Origin: JAGVJT01 sp964513205
GTDB lineage: Bacteria > Pseudomonadota > Gammaproteobacteria > Legionellales > Legionellaceae
Assembly (NCBI GenBank): GCA_964513205.1
Contig: CAZELP010000007.1
Coordinates: forward strand, 1-64,000
DNA length: 64,000 nucleotides
Direction: 5' to 3'
The position numbers and the translations under genes are program-made. The notes under the pieces were generated by a model. The model did not search any database. It was not told the DNA's origin and saw only the letters and a list, made by a program, of their open reading frames with translations. Shown here one piece after another: positions 1 to 9,151 of this stretch (positions are counted from its first letter, which is position 1; every line of letters starts with the position of its first letter).

Positions 1-8
1 CAGCCAAC

Positions 9-140
9 TTAAAGTGAAATGTCTTGTGAATCACGCGGCTTAAGACCCGTTAAAATGTCATTGCCAGTTTGGGCTGGATATGCGGTAAAGCCCAACGATG
101 TAATTGGGGATTTTCCGATATGAGATTTTAGATTTTGCAT
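9..140 (-). other. short reading frame at left edge, possible gene remnant
   Basis: Reading the minus strand gives an open frame of 43 codons from an ATG at 140 to a TAA at 9-11. The frame stays open about 15 codons further upstream, then meets a stop near 184. The translation (for example GNDILTGLKPRDSQDISL at the end) has coding-like composition but resembles nothing I recognise. It may be the tail of a decayed gene. The rest of 1-263 holds only the promoter of the next gene. Confidence 0.2.
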
Positions 141-208
141 CAGGGCGCAAGTTTCGGAGCGATAGGCCAACTGAGAGAGTTTAAATTATATCGTCAAAAA
201 CGAAACAA

Positions 209-238
209 TTGAAATTTTATTAATCAATATGTTAAAAT
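209..238 (+). promoter_or_regulatory. sigma70-like promoter of the YopJ-like gene
   Basis: TTGAAA at 209-214 and TAAAAT at 233-238 are 18 bases apart, close to the sigma70 consensus, and lie 25 bases before the ATG at 264. A TAGG stretch about ten bases before the ATG could serve as a weak ribosome binding site. Found by eye; not tested. Confidence 0.45.
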
Positions 239-263
239 AAAGCCTTATATATTAGGCGCCAAT

Positions 264-1295
264 ATGATAGATAAATTCAATTTTAGCGATTTTTTCTTCG
301 AAATCGATGATAGTGAATGCTTGGAACCTATCGGTGGTATAAAAATAACCGATATCGGTTTAAGTTTGCTTATTCAATATTTGAATAAAAAATATAATGC
401 TAATATTTGTAGAATTACATCTGAGCATCCGAATTCTATTTACCCAAATCCAGTTAGTGAATGTCGACCCTCGTTGCTTACAGCCATAATTGAATTGCAG
501 CGCCAAAATTATGATAAATATCGTCAGGTTTTCATTTTTAAAGAATCAGAAACTCATTATACATTTCTTGCATATATTAAAGAAAATAGACAAGAAGCGA
601 TGCTGTTTAGTGATGCTATAGACTCTCATGCAAGAAATATTGAATTTTCACTGTTATTCGAAGAGCTATACAATACAACAGGGATCCCAGTGTTTTTTAC
701 GCAACATCAACGAGGGCGTTCTTGTATTGGAAGGCAGGCTTCATTAAAAGGATGTATGGTCGACGCAATTGTTTTTGCTCGTGATATTACGGCCTATAAT
801 ATAGAAACACAGATATATAATCGTACGCCAAATTTACTAGAAGATCTCAAAACAAGGCAAACTATAAATCCTGATCGCCCATCGATGATTCATACAAAAT
901 TACCGAACGTTTTGTTAAAAACAGCTCAAATTTCAACTTATGTTCTGGAAAATCAAAATACTTTTTTCTTGTCAGCACCTATACATAAAGATGAAACATT
1001 GGAGAGTTTTAGAAATAGATATAGGAGACCATTTCCTGCTGACCCAGATTTTTCGACTTTAATACCTGGATATCTTTATCTGAAAAGTAAAAAATATTGC
1101 AGAATTATTGAAATTCAGTTCTATCTCAATGCGATAGAGAATGAAATTGGCTCCTCATTATCGAATGATTTAAAAAATAGTTTTATTAAGCAAGTAAAAA
1201 CAATTGAAAATGACTCAGAGGGTATATATTCTTTTGTATTAGATTTTGTAGATGCTTTACATACAAATTGTGGTTTAGCAATGGCGAATATTTAG
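264..1295 (+). CDS. YopJ-like (peptidase C55 type) acetyltransferase/protease candidate effector
   Basis: A 343-aa protein with no signal peptide or membrane segment. Residues 90-175 follow the YopJ catalytic layout: His98 in THYTFLAY, Asp117 in MLFSDAIDS and Cys164 in LKGCMVDAIVFARDI, with Gln147 or Gln149 in FTQHQ just before the Cys region. The His-to-acid spacing is 19 residues, as in Yersinia YopJ (His109-Glu128), and acid-to-Cys is 47 against 44. YopJ-family proteins are secreted effectors that acetylate Ser/Thr/Lys of host signalling kinases, or act as ubiquitin-like proteases. The glutamate is replaced by Asp here, which some family members also show. Codons are very AT-rich. The gene stands alone and converges on the ADP-ribosyltransferase gene. 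The family call rests on motif spacing only; secretion and activity are inferred. Confidence 0.5.
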   Translation: MIDKFNFSDFFFEIDDSECLEPIGGIKITDIGLSLLIQYLNKKYNANICRITSEHPNSIYPNPVSECRPSLLTAIIELQRQNYDKYRQVFIFKESETHYTFLAYIKENRQEAMLFSDAIDSHARNIEFSLLFEELYNTTGIPVFFTQHQRGRSCIGRQASLKGCMVDAIVFARDITAYNIETQIYNRTPNLLEDLKTRQTINPDRPSMIHTKLPNVLLKTAQISTYVLENQNTFFLSAPIHKDETLESFRNRYRRPFPADPDFSTLIPGYLYLKSKKYCRIIEIQFYLNAIENEIGSSLSNDLKNSFIKQVKTIENDSEGIYSFVLDFVDALHTNCGLAMANI

Positions 1296-1324
1296 GTAAC
1301 GTATATGGACTCATCCGTTACCTA
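1293..1324. terminator. hairpin between convergent genes
   Basis: TAGGTAACG at 1293-1301 pairs perfectly with CGTTACCTA at 1316-1324 around a 14-base loop. It lies between the 3' ends of the YopJ-like gene (+) and the ADP-ribosyltransferase gene (-), so it could end transcription from both sides. There is no strong T-run. Confidence 0.5.
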
Positions 1325-1340
1325 GTATACATAAAGACTT

Positions 1341-3290
1341 TTACCTTTCAAAAACATTTATAGGTTTGCCTTCATCATCCCATATCAGACCACAGCTATC
1401 GTTTATTTTGACATAGGTTAAGTTTTGTTGAGCTGGTTGTTGTTGATGTGGGGTGATCTTTTTCATCTTTTCAGCTTTAGGCGTAGTGATTTGAAGATCT
1501 TCGGTTAATGATGAAACGTGATGCGGAGTTGAAACCCGAAACATCGAGCTTTGTGACACATTTAAAGCACGTCTAAATTGATTGGATGCTATCTTATCAC
1601 CATGATTAGGGGTCGATTTTCTAGCACTCATTTGTTGTACGGTTTTTGCAAAAACTGCTTTTTTAGATTCAAAATCGACGGGTGCTAATTGTTGTACACA
1701 CATTAAACTTGGTTTGTGTATCGATTCACGAGAGGCTATTTCATATAATGGAATGTGCTCTACAGCGAACATCGGCTCTGTAGACGCCGGCATTTTTTGA
1801 TTTACTACAACAAGCTTTTCAGGCAAGGTCTCTATTTTACGTGAAGAACTTAAATGCTCGCGTACAAATTTATCTTTAACTTCCGGAAAATCATGATTGG
1901 AAAAAATTCGCTCAATCTTTTTTTGTAGTGCTATAGAGGCTATATTGATTGGTTCATAATCAGGCGCGTGACTATCAATGCTAATGATATCCCCATGTTC
2001 AATAGTAATCATTCCAGCCGCAATGATTTTTCTACCTCTGGTTAAATCCATATGTGACGCTTGCTTTATATTGCCCTTATCATCCAAAGAGAGACTTTCC
2101 TGCTTTGCGACGATTAATTTTTCTTTATCTGTAATCGCATATAACAATAAACCCGTTTCTTTTTCTAGTTCACTTTGAGATACATAATACGGTGTTACAA
2201 ACCGATGCTTTAATTTATCTTTTATACAAGAAGCAAAGGGTGAGCGTTGATGTCCTAAAGATTTTGTTATTTCGGGATTTAACACGTCAGGCTCAGTTTC
2301 ATACGAAGTATCTTGATGTGATGTTGTTTGATTCGAATAATCAGGCATCATCGCCCTAATGAATTCTGATGAGGACTCATTGGAATTAAGTGTACGATCG
2401 TAGATTTCTGTTGCAATCAAGCCACCGCCATTGTATCCAACAACTGCCCCAACCAATGCGCCGACTACGCCACACGTCAAAATAACGCCAGGATGTTTTG
2501 TAAAACGGATGGCATAACTCGCGCCCTTAGCTCCCCAAGCCTCACCGAGTGCGACTGCGCCAGACCATCCACCTGCAATTCGCGAAGCTTCTGTAAAAAA
2601 GGGATGATAATTGCCTGATGCTTCAGCATGTTGGTACATTTCAAATAAGTTATCCGCATCGAGGTAAATACCAATAGCCATAATGCCTTTTCCTGCAATT
2701 TTTAGCGTTTTGATGGTTTTAGCATACGGTTCAATATAATCTGGATTTCCAATGAATGACCCTGATTTAACCTCACGCTCATACAAATCACTTATCTCAT
2801 GAAGTTCTTTAGTTAATGCAGTAGATTCAGCAATCCATGCTCCCTTAATATGCTTTGGCTCTATTTTATAGGGCACCGCCATTTCTTTATCAGCAAAATA
2901 AAATTCTGCGGTATCTCTTGCCAAGAGTCCTGAATCAATTTCTAAAACCAATGCTTTATTGACATCAACCGCCTTTTTCTGAGGATTAATCAGATATAGA
3001 TAGCTTCTACCCATATGCCCCTTAGGATATCTCAATGCTGCTTCTTGTGAGGTTGAAGTAGAAATATAACCACTGTCTTTGATTGGGTCAAAATTATTGC
3101 CATGCACATGCTCTAAAAAATTTGTATTCGTTCCTCGTGAACTAAAGCCCTCATCAAAAACTCCTACGGGATCACGTCTATCGCCACGAAACCAAAGCCC
3201 TACGTCTACTTTTGTGCTTTTCTTTGAAAAATAAACTCTTGGTTCATCATTCTCGGGTTGTGTGGCGGAAATTTCAGTTTTTGATTTCAT
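1341..3290 (-). CDS. cholera/pertussis-toxin-like mono-ADP-ribosyltransferase with C-terminal SGHY-type module
   Basis: A 649-aa protein. Residues 30-155 match the cholera toxin A/pertussis S1 fold in order: Arg35 in LWFRGDRRD, SSRGTNTNFLEHVHG (compare the RGTQMNINLYDHARG stretch of cholera toxin), the STS strand GYISTSTS at 74-81, a YLYLI core strand near 97-101, and Asp134-x-Glu136 before PYKIEPKHIKGAW. Such enzymes transfer ADP-ribose from NAD to host proteins; DxE replaces the usual ExE/QxE. A glycine-rich hydrophobic stretch (about 265-295) follows. Residues about 360-477 form a module also present in the 1746-aa protein encoded upstream (9152-14392), followed by LAPVDF and a WDDEGKP tail shared with it. 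An AAAGGC ribosome binding site precedes the ATG. No signal peptide, so export by a host-cell delivery system is inferred. Confidence 0.72.
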   Translation of the reverse strand: MKSKTEISATQPENDEPRVYFSKKSTKVDVGLWFRGDRRDPVGVFDEGFSSRGTNTNFLEHVHGNNFDPIKDSGYISTSTSQEAALRYPKGHMGRSYLYLINPQKKAVDVNKALVLEIDSGLLARDTAEFYFADKEMAVPYKIEPKHIKGAWIAESTALTKELHEISDLYEREVKSGSFIGNPDYIEPYAKTIKTLKIAGKGIMAIGIYLDADNLFEMYQHAEASGNYHPFFTEASRIAGGWSGAVALGEAWGAKGASYAIRFTKHPGVILTCGVVGALVGAVVGYNGGGLIATEIYDRTLNSNESSSEFIRAMMPDYSNQTTSHQDTSYETEPDVLNPEITKSLGHQRSPFASCIKDKLKHRFVTPYYVSQSELEKETGLLLYAITDKEKLIVAKQESLSLDDKGNIKQASHMDLTRGRKIIAAGMITIEHGDIISIDSHAPDYEPINIASIALQKKIERIFSNHDFPEVKDKFVREHLSSSRKIETLPEKLVVVNQKMPASTEPMFAVEHIPLYEIASRESIHKPSLMCVQQLAPVDFESKKAVFAKTVQQMSARKSTPNHGDKIASNQFRRALNVSQSSMFRVSTPHHVSSLTEDLQITTPKAEKMKKITPHQQQPAQQNLTYVKINDSCGLIWDDEGKPINVFER

Positions 3291-3366
3291 AGAATGCCTT
3301 TATGCGTAAAATATGTGTGATCTATTTGATTTTGCGTATAATGTTAACGAATAAATTTCTCATGTT

Positions 3367-3603
3367 TTAGAAACCTTCTGGAATGATTGCTGTGTCGACA
3401 TCATCTTCATTCACGATGAGTATATATCTCAGACCACTTTACCTTCTAGGCTTGGAATTTTTTCTATATGTTTTTTTGATTCCTCAAGAAGGGCTGCGTT
3501 TTGTAATTCTAATCTTCTCGCAGCTACGTCTCCTGTTCCTAAAAAATAGGTGTTGCTACCATCATGAGTAATAGTGTTAGATATCAATTCATCTTTTTTT
3601 CAT
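3367..3603 (-). pseudogene. decayed SAM-methyltransferase-like gene (frameshift plus deletion)
   Basis: On the minus strand, AGAAAGGAT and an ATG at 3603 are followed by seven A. Read through, the frame stops at once (TGA). With one A fewer it would give MKKDELISNTITHDGSNTYF and then LGTGDVAARRLELQNAALL, ending GKVV and TGA. This looks like the N-terminus of a small SAM-dependent methyltransferase, where GKVLDIGCG would come next; the SAM motif itself is missing. A second in-frame piece, VNEDDVDTAIIPEGF then TAA at 3367-3369, could be the original C-terminus, implying an internal deletion. The methyltransferase identity is from memory of the family and is moderate at best; that it is a broken gene is better supported. 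Confidence 0.45.
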
Positions 3604-3904
3604 ATCCTTTCTCGCTATATTATATGTTTAAGTTGATATTAAATACGAAATGATAATCTATTTTTCATTTATACAAAAATAGATTATCAATATTGTACGA
3701 GTTATGCTCGAATCTCTATTCATGTCGCTAAATCAATAGAGTTCTTGCATAACTACCTTAAAGTTCAAAATTATAAATTTCAGCAATCAAACCTCAGCCC
3801 AAATCGTTTTCTTCGGTTTCGATAACGATTAGCAATAATTTTAGATCGCTTAACTATGCCAATAAGAGGTCTGGGGTAAGTAGAATGAGGCCTATTATTG
3901 ATAC
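3604..3904. other. intergenic stretch, no gene seen
   Basis: AT-rich spacer between the methyltransferase-like remnant and the stop of the GTPase-OTU gene. No convincing reading frame, tRNA or strong hairpin was found on either strand. Transcription from the giant gene would enter it from the right. Confidence 0.4.
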
Positions 3905-6900
3905 TCACTTTTTAGCTAATTCAATTGGCAACGCAATCGAAATGGCAGTGTCTGTTATTTTCATGTCTTGCCATTTAGATTGTTTATGCATGCTATTGAA
4001 AAAAGCGCTCCGTTCTTCAGACAGATTGATCATAGAAAAACAATCTTCTTCTTTTAATACTCGTTCTCCTCTTACAGAAGTTTTTTTCCAATACAGTCTC
4101 TCTGTCTCCACAAATAATGAATTTTCAAGAATTGCAGTTTGCGTATCTTGTTCAAGTTGAGTAGATAAGTCTTCATCCGTAACGTATCCATCAAGCGATT
4201 CACTTGATTCCAAGACTGGAGATCTTGTTGGAATTAGCTCATAATGCGGAGGATGCATGGTTATTAACCATAAATAAATCGTTAGAGGATTTTCTTTTGC
4301 TTGTTGTAAGTTTTCTAAGTCTGAGGAATCAATTAGATTGACAGTTTTACCTTTTAGATTAAATACTTGCTCCATTGATTTATTTTCTCCTTTTGACGTA
4401 CCTATCCTGATAATTATAGGAGATTTAATAGCTGCAACCATCGCTTTAATAATCGCATTCCCTTCTGCGTATACTCCTTCTCGACGCATCAACGTCACAT
4501 AGTCTTCAGGAGACCTATCATCTGGAATATCAAAAGAGTAGCTAGTTGGGTTGTTTTGTTTTAGCATTGTATATCTATTTTGATCAATCATATCACAAGC
4601 TAATTTTCGTAATTTTACATGAGCATCTTCATGATCATGCAGTGCTTTTGAAATTGCTCGAAAAAAACAATTCCCATCACCCGTAATAGGTATTGTTTTA
4701 GGTTTTGTCTCATAGTGCACATCCGTGCTTGATTTAGCATCAACATTGTCTTTTGATGAGGATAAATTTATCGAGGAGTGAGGTAAGGTTTCACCAAAAA
4801 GCGCCGAAATTTTTATCATTCGACTAAAAAACATGCGATTCGCTTTATATTCAGCACACTTTTCAATGAGATCGTTTGCAATAGAATGAAAATCATCCAC
4901 TGAAAATGAGATATCGTTGTTTGTATTGAGCAACTTTCTTAGCGTGCCCATGGTGATCAAAGTTTGCTTAATCAAGTCTTTTTGCTGATCAATTAATATA
5001 GTAAATTCCAAAAATCGATCAACTTCTGCAGTATCTAATCCTGAAAGTGATGACTTAAGTAATTTGTGGTGCTCTATCAATTCGTTAGGCATCTCGACAT
5101 AAATAGAATTCAATTTATTTTTAAGCTGCATGGATAAAGCACATCCTAAGCGACGAATGTCCTGTTTTAATTCGTGTTTAGTATTGATAATGATTTGAAA
5201 AATTTGTTTCATCAAACTCATTTCAGTTGAAGAGGGAGCAAAATTAAACTTACTCATTTCAGTTATGGGCAATGCGTTTATTTTTGCATTCAACTCAGCC
5301 ACTGATATTGGATTTGTAACATCCACAAAAACAATGCGATCAGGTGCTTTCGTCAGATACAGTAATGCATTTTTGACTGCTGATTTATCTGGTTCAGAAA
5401 CAACCATATATTCCGTAGTTAACAGTTTTTTTAATAACGTAAGTACACCATCTCGTGTTATTTCACCTCGTGGCTTTGTAATTGCTAAGAGAAGATGATT
5501 TTTTGAAGTCGAAGTATAACTGGGTAACATCAGCCCGACATTTTTTAATGTCGTACGCAAAGAGACTAGACCATCGCTTAAAAATTCATTTTCATCACTG
5601 ACCATGACAATACTTTTCAATGTTTTACAATGACTCTTCAAATATTGAAATGCAATACCAGCGCTAATCTGCTGTGGCTCTCCACGTGTATCAAGATAAC
5701 CTGGCATGTCAATAAGGTAGTTTGTACCATCAGCGCTTAATTTGATTTTTGGGGAAATGGTTTCTGAGCCTAAACCAGTCCCTGGTTGAGTAAATTCGTC
5801 TATCACAGAGTGGTTTAATTTCTTCACGCGACGTCGACCGAATTCATCTGATGTAAATTCATAGGTTACACCTGAAAGTGCGTTCGCTAGCGTACTTTTA
5901 CCTACCTGTGTTCTTCCAGCAAGCAATGTTAATGAGGCATCAGGGTTTGTGAAACAATGAGCACTTGATTCAGCAATAACTTTTTCCAGTAGATTGATTG
6001 TATCTTGGAATGAAAAAGTCATACATGACTGTGCATTTTCAATCCATTTTTGAGCGAGTTGAGCTTTTTTTTCCGCAGACAAAATAACAGGATGATCTGC
6101 TTCCATAGGTATATTATTATCTACGGGAGGGGTATACTCAATGTCTTCAAGAGAGTCATTTAGGTCAATACTCGCCTCTGTCCTTATTTTGAATTGTTCA
6201 TTAATTTTTGTTACTTGCTCTGTCATTCGTGTAAGATCTGTTTGTTTAATCAATCCTATTGGCACCAATAATTTTGCACGCGTAAGAATAGATTGCATCT
6301 CATAAAGTCCAACACTAAACGCTTGATCATGCTCAATCATTTTTAATACGCCATCAGACAAGGCCTCATTTATTTGCTCACGTTCAAGACCGATCTTACT
6401 TTTTGAAGCTTGGATAAGTTTATACTCAAGCATTTCAAGTGAAGCCAATGCATGTGCCATGGTTTGCCATAACCGATGTTCAGTAAGCGGTTTTGCATTT
6501 ATTTTTTTCTTTAAAAAGCTATTTAATCTACTTAATGATAACGAAGATAGTGAGGGGTTCGGATATTTTAAATCTGTACTTAATAAAGTGATATCCAATG
6601 TTGTGTTTAATAATTTTTGTAGTGATTCAATCGATCCTGAAGTAGCAACATCATTTATCAATGTTTGAATACTTTGTTTTGTGGAGTCTAATTTTATCGA
6701 GAAAGTAGGATCAATTAATTTTATAAAGCTAAATAGCTTCAACGATGCACATTCAAGCGAAGCAAAATCAACACGAGTGGCGATGATCTGTGCTGCAGAT
6801 TTCCGATATTTACTTAAAACCTCTTGTTCTAAGCGCCCTTGTATTTTTTTCTTCATCGCGTTTGAAATAGCTCGTTTTTGAGACACTTCCATTTGCCTTT

Positions 6901-9112
6901 GACCACCGCCACACCATTGCGCATAATTAACGCCAGTTGATCTATCAAAACCATGTAATCCTCCGCCACCAGGATTGATAGACGGATTAACATATAAGTT
7001 CATTTGAATAAATGATTCTTTGAGCTCTTTAGAACGCAAACTAAACGTAAAATAAGTGGTGTTATGCCCATCCCATTGTTGAGGATGCTCAGGCTGAAAG
7101 TTTTGATGAAAACAAGATAAATCAACATCGACGAACTTGTATTTTTTTGCTATTAAAAAATATGGATCTTGAATGATTTTACTAAAATGCTTGTCCTTAT
7201 TGAATAAAATTTCAGCTTGCTTAGCAGAAATGCTGCCCAGCTGTCCCGTTGCACGATCTCCACCTAACCATGCGTGTCTATGGTCATAAATTTTCCCCCA
7301 AACCATTTGAGGACGTTCATATTGCGAATCATACGTTGCATGAAGTGTTTGTAACCAAGCTATTGGATCATCTATTTTTAATGATTCAGGAAGGGGCGCT
7401 CCTTGAATACGTGTGATATTTTCACTCGTACTTTCATGCAGTCTCAAGATATCATCTTCAGGAGGTAAATCGTACACCGCATTAAATTCCTGGCGTTTTT
7501 CTTCTAAAATTTGTTTAATATTCGCTTGCAGTGCCAAAACAGCTTTAGAGTAATCTTGAATCAATTTTTGCCACAGCGTATCTGAATGACGGATGTCTGA
7601 CAATAAACTTAATACTAGCGTCGGAACATTTTTAATGTTACTGATTTCATCAATAAAAAATTGTCGCTCACTTGCTGTTGACTCTTTAATAATCAACGGA
7701 ATACCGTTTTGAATCACTTCAATATAAGAAGCAAGGACCCTATTCCAATCTTGAGGATTAACAATCGTGTTTAAATTTTCACCGGAAAGAATGCGTGAGT
7801 CAATTGAACGAGCAAGGCTTGCATATAAACCCAAAGGATAAGAGCCATCATTGATCACTTCCTGCGCCATTGCGTTTTTAAGTTGTGTTATCAATGTTTC
7901 TGTCGTGATATTTAGCTTGTTATGCCTTGTAGGAATATATCCAGAATAATCTTGAATGGAGGCTCCTTGTGTTAACCAAGCTTCTAATTTATTACTATGT
8001 TTGGCCAATTTATCTCTCGTTTTTGCTTGACCAATTTTCCCAATATAAGAGACAACACTGCGAGAGTCTGCACGAATCATGGTTTTTAAATAAGACTCAA
8101 GTCCATGGTGGACATAGTTTAAATGTTCATGTGACGTTGTTTTTAAGTCACGGAGTTGTTCTCTCGTCATTTCTCCATAATAATGGATGGCTTTCATTGA
8201 TGCTAAGAATCGTTTCCAATTTTGACGTTCCATGTCGGTTATTTTTCTATCGAGCTCATCAAGCTTTTCAAAAACGATTGCAAAATGATGACGCATATCT
8301 AACCACATCTCCATGATAGTAGAATGAATCATATTTAAAGCACTACCTAAGCCATCCTCCTCTTCCGGTTCTGAACATAGACCATAAATCATGATTCCAG
8401 CCGCTATGACCATGCCAACAGCGCCCATCATCTGAGCAGCACCACCTGCCATAGCAGTAGCACCACTTGCAGTAGAAGTTGCTGCTGTTTGGACAGCACT
8501 GCTTGTTGCCGCAGCAGTTTGAGCTGCGCTATTTGCTGCCGCTGCTTGACTTATTATTGCAGATGCTTGGCTTATTTTATTAATGCCATCCACGGCTTGT
8601 GTCAGCGCGCCAAGACCTTGTGCAAAACGGCCGAAATCTTTATTTTTAGTCAGTGAAGCGACTTGATTGCACACATCCGAGGTCGCATATCCCAAATTAA
8701 CCCCTGCATTAAACTGCTGTTCTTTTTCAATATGAGGTTGCGCTTCTTTTTCAAATTGCGCTAACGCTTTTGATTTGTCCGCAACCGTTTGCGGTGCGTC
8801 ACTATATTTTTTTGCTGCTGTTTCAACACCCGTAGTTGCATATTTCTCTAATTTGGTTTGCACAAGAAAATCCATAAAGCGAATACTTTCTTGTTGCTGC
8901 TGAGCAGGTGTTAATGGCGTTGTCGACTGCATAACCGGAGAATCAAATTGTCTGGCTTTTTTCTTAATGCTTTCTTGTGACCTGATCAATCTTTTATGAT
9001 TCTTTAAACTTAACGTATTTAAATTGTCTGTGATGTCTGAAGAGACCCATCCTTGAGTAAATTTTGTCAACCCTTCCTGTAATTTTTCTCCTTGAGTGTG
9101 TTTAGAAAACAT
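3905..9112 (-). CDS. giant protein with P-loop GTPase and C-terminal OTU cysteine protease domain
   Basis: A 1735-aa protein, start supported by GAGG/AGGG before the ATG. Residues about 165-250 are Ala/Gly-rich and end in a hydrophobic segment (MGAVGMVIAAGIMIYG), a possible membrane insertion. Residues about 1060-1260 form a GTPase: Walker A GRTQVGKS at 1066-1073 and G3 DMPG from Asp1135; the G4 position reads TKPR, lacking the usual Asp. A C-terminal OTU domain starts near 1470 with GDGNCFFRAIS (Asp1479, Cys1482) and ends with His1623 in PPHYELIP, the OTU catalytic residues. OTU proteases cleave ubiquitin chains, so a role inside a eukaryotic host is inferred. The middle (250-1050) is unrecognised. 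The gene lies 39 bp after the 1746-aa protein gene, probably in one transcript. Confidence 0.75.
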   Translation of the reverse strand: MFSKHTQGEKLQEGLTKFTQGWVSSDITDNLNTLSLKNHKRLIRSQESIKKKARQFDSPVMQSTTPLTPAQQQQESIRFMDFLVQTKLEKYATTGVETAAKKYSDAPQTVADKSKALAQFEKEAQPHIEKEQQFNAGVNLGYATSDVCNQVASLTKNKDFGRFAQGLGALTQAVDGINKISQASAIISQAAAANSAAQTAAATSSAVQTAATSTASGATAMAGGAAQMMGAVGMVIAAGIMIYGLCSEPEEEDGLGSALNMIHSTIMEMWLDMRHHFAIVFEKLDELDRKITDMERQNWKRFLASMKAIHYYGEMTREQLRDLKTTSHEHLNYVHHGLESYLKTMIRADSRSVVSYIGKIGQAKTRDKLAKHSNKLEAWLTQGASIQDYSGYIPTRHNKLNITTETLITQLKNAMAQEVINDGSYPLGLYASLARSIDSRILSGENLNTIVNPQDWNRVLASYIEVIQNGIPLIIKESTASERQFFIDEISNIKNVPTLVLSLLSDIRHSDTLWQKLIQDYSKAVLALQANIKQILEEKRQEFNAVYDLPPEDDILRLHESTSENITRIQGAPLPESLKIDDPIAWLQTLHATYDSQYERPQMVWGKIYDHRHAWLGGDRATGQLGSISAKQAEILFNKDKHFSKIIQDPYFLIAKKYKFVDVDLSCFHQNFQPEHPQQWDGHNTTYFTFSLRSKELKESFIQMNLYVNPSINPGGGGLHGFDRSTGVNYAQWCGGGQRQMEVSQKRAISNAMKKKIQGRLEQEVLSKYRKSAAQIIATRVDFASLECASLKLFSFIKLIDPTFSIKLDSTKQSIQTLINDVATSGSIESLQKLLNTTLDITLLSTDLKYPNPSLSSLSLSRLNSFLKKKINAKPLTEHRLWQTMAHALASLEMLEYKLIQASKSKIGLEREQINEALSDGVLKMIEHDQAFSVGLYEMQSILTRAKLLVPIGLIKQTDLTRMTEQVTKINEQFKIRTEASIDLNDSLEDIEYTPPVDNNIPMEADHPVILSAEKKAQLAQKWIENAQSCMTFSFQDTINLLEKVIAESSAHCFTNPDASLTLLAGRTQVGKSTLANALSGVTYEFTSDEFGRRRVKKLNHSVIDEFTQPGTGLGSETISPKIKLSADGTNYLIDMPGYLDTRGEPQQISAGIAFQYLKSHCKTLKSIVMVSDENEFLSDGLVSLRTTLKNVGLMLPSYTSTSKNHLLLAITKPRGEITRDGVLTLLKKLLTTEYMVVSEPDKSAVKNALLYLTKAPDRIVFVDVTNPISVAELNAKINALPITEMSKFNFAPSSTEMSLMKQIFQIIINTKHELKQDIRRLGCALSMQLKNKLNSIYVEMPNELIEHHKLLKSSLSGLDTAEVDRFLEFTILIDQQKDLIKQTLITMGTLRKLLNTNNDISFSVDDFHSIANDLIEKCAEYKANRMFFSRMIKISALFGETLPHSSINLSSSKDNVDAKSSTDVHYETKPKTIPITGDGNCFFRAISKALHDHEDAHVKLRKLACDMIDQNRYTMLKQNNPTSYSFDIPDDRSPEDYVTLMRREGVYAEGNAIIKAMVAAIKSPIIIRIGTSKGENKSMEQVFNLKGKTVNLIDSSDLENLQQAKENPLTIYLWLITMHPPHYELIPTRSPVLESSESLDGYVTDEDLSTQLEQDTQTAILENSLFVETERLYWKKTSVRGERVLKEEDCFSMINLSEERSAFFNSMHKQSKWQDMKITDTAISIALPIELAKK

Positions 9113-9151
9113 AAGAACCCTACCTCAATTATTAAAAATAATGTTTGTTGT

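Noticed and set aside
3885..4160. 91-codon frame on + over the end of the GTPase-OTU gene
   Set aside because: Shadow of the OTU domain coding sequence; no start signal.
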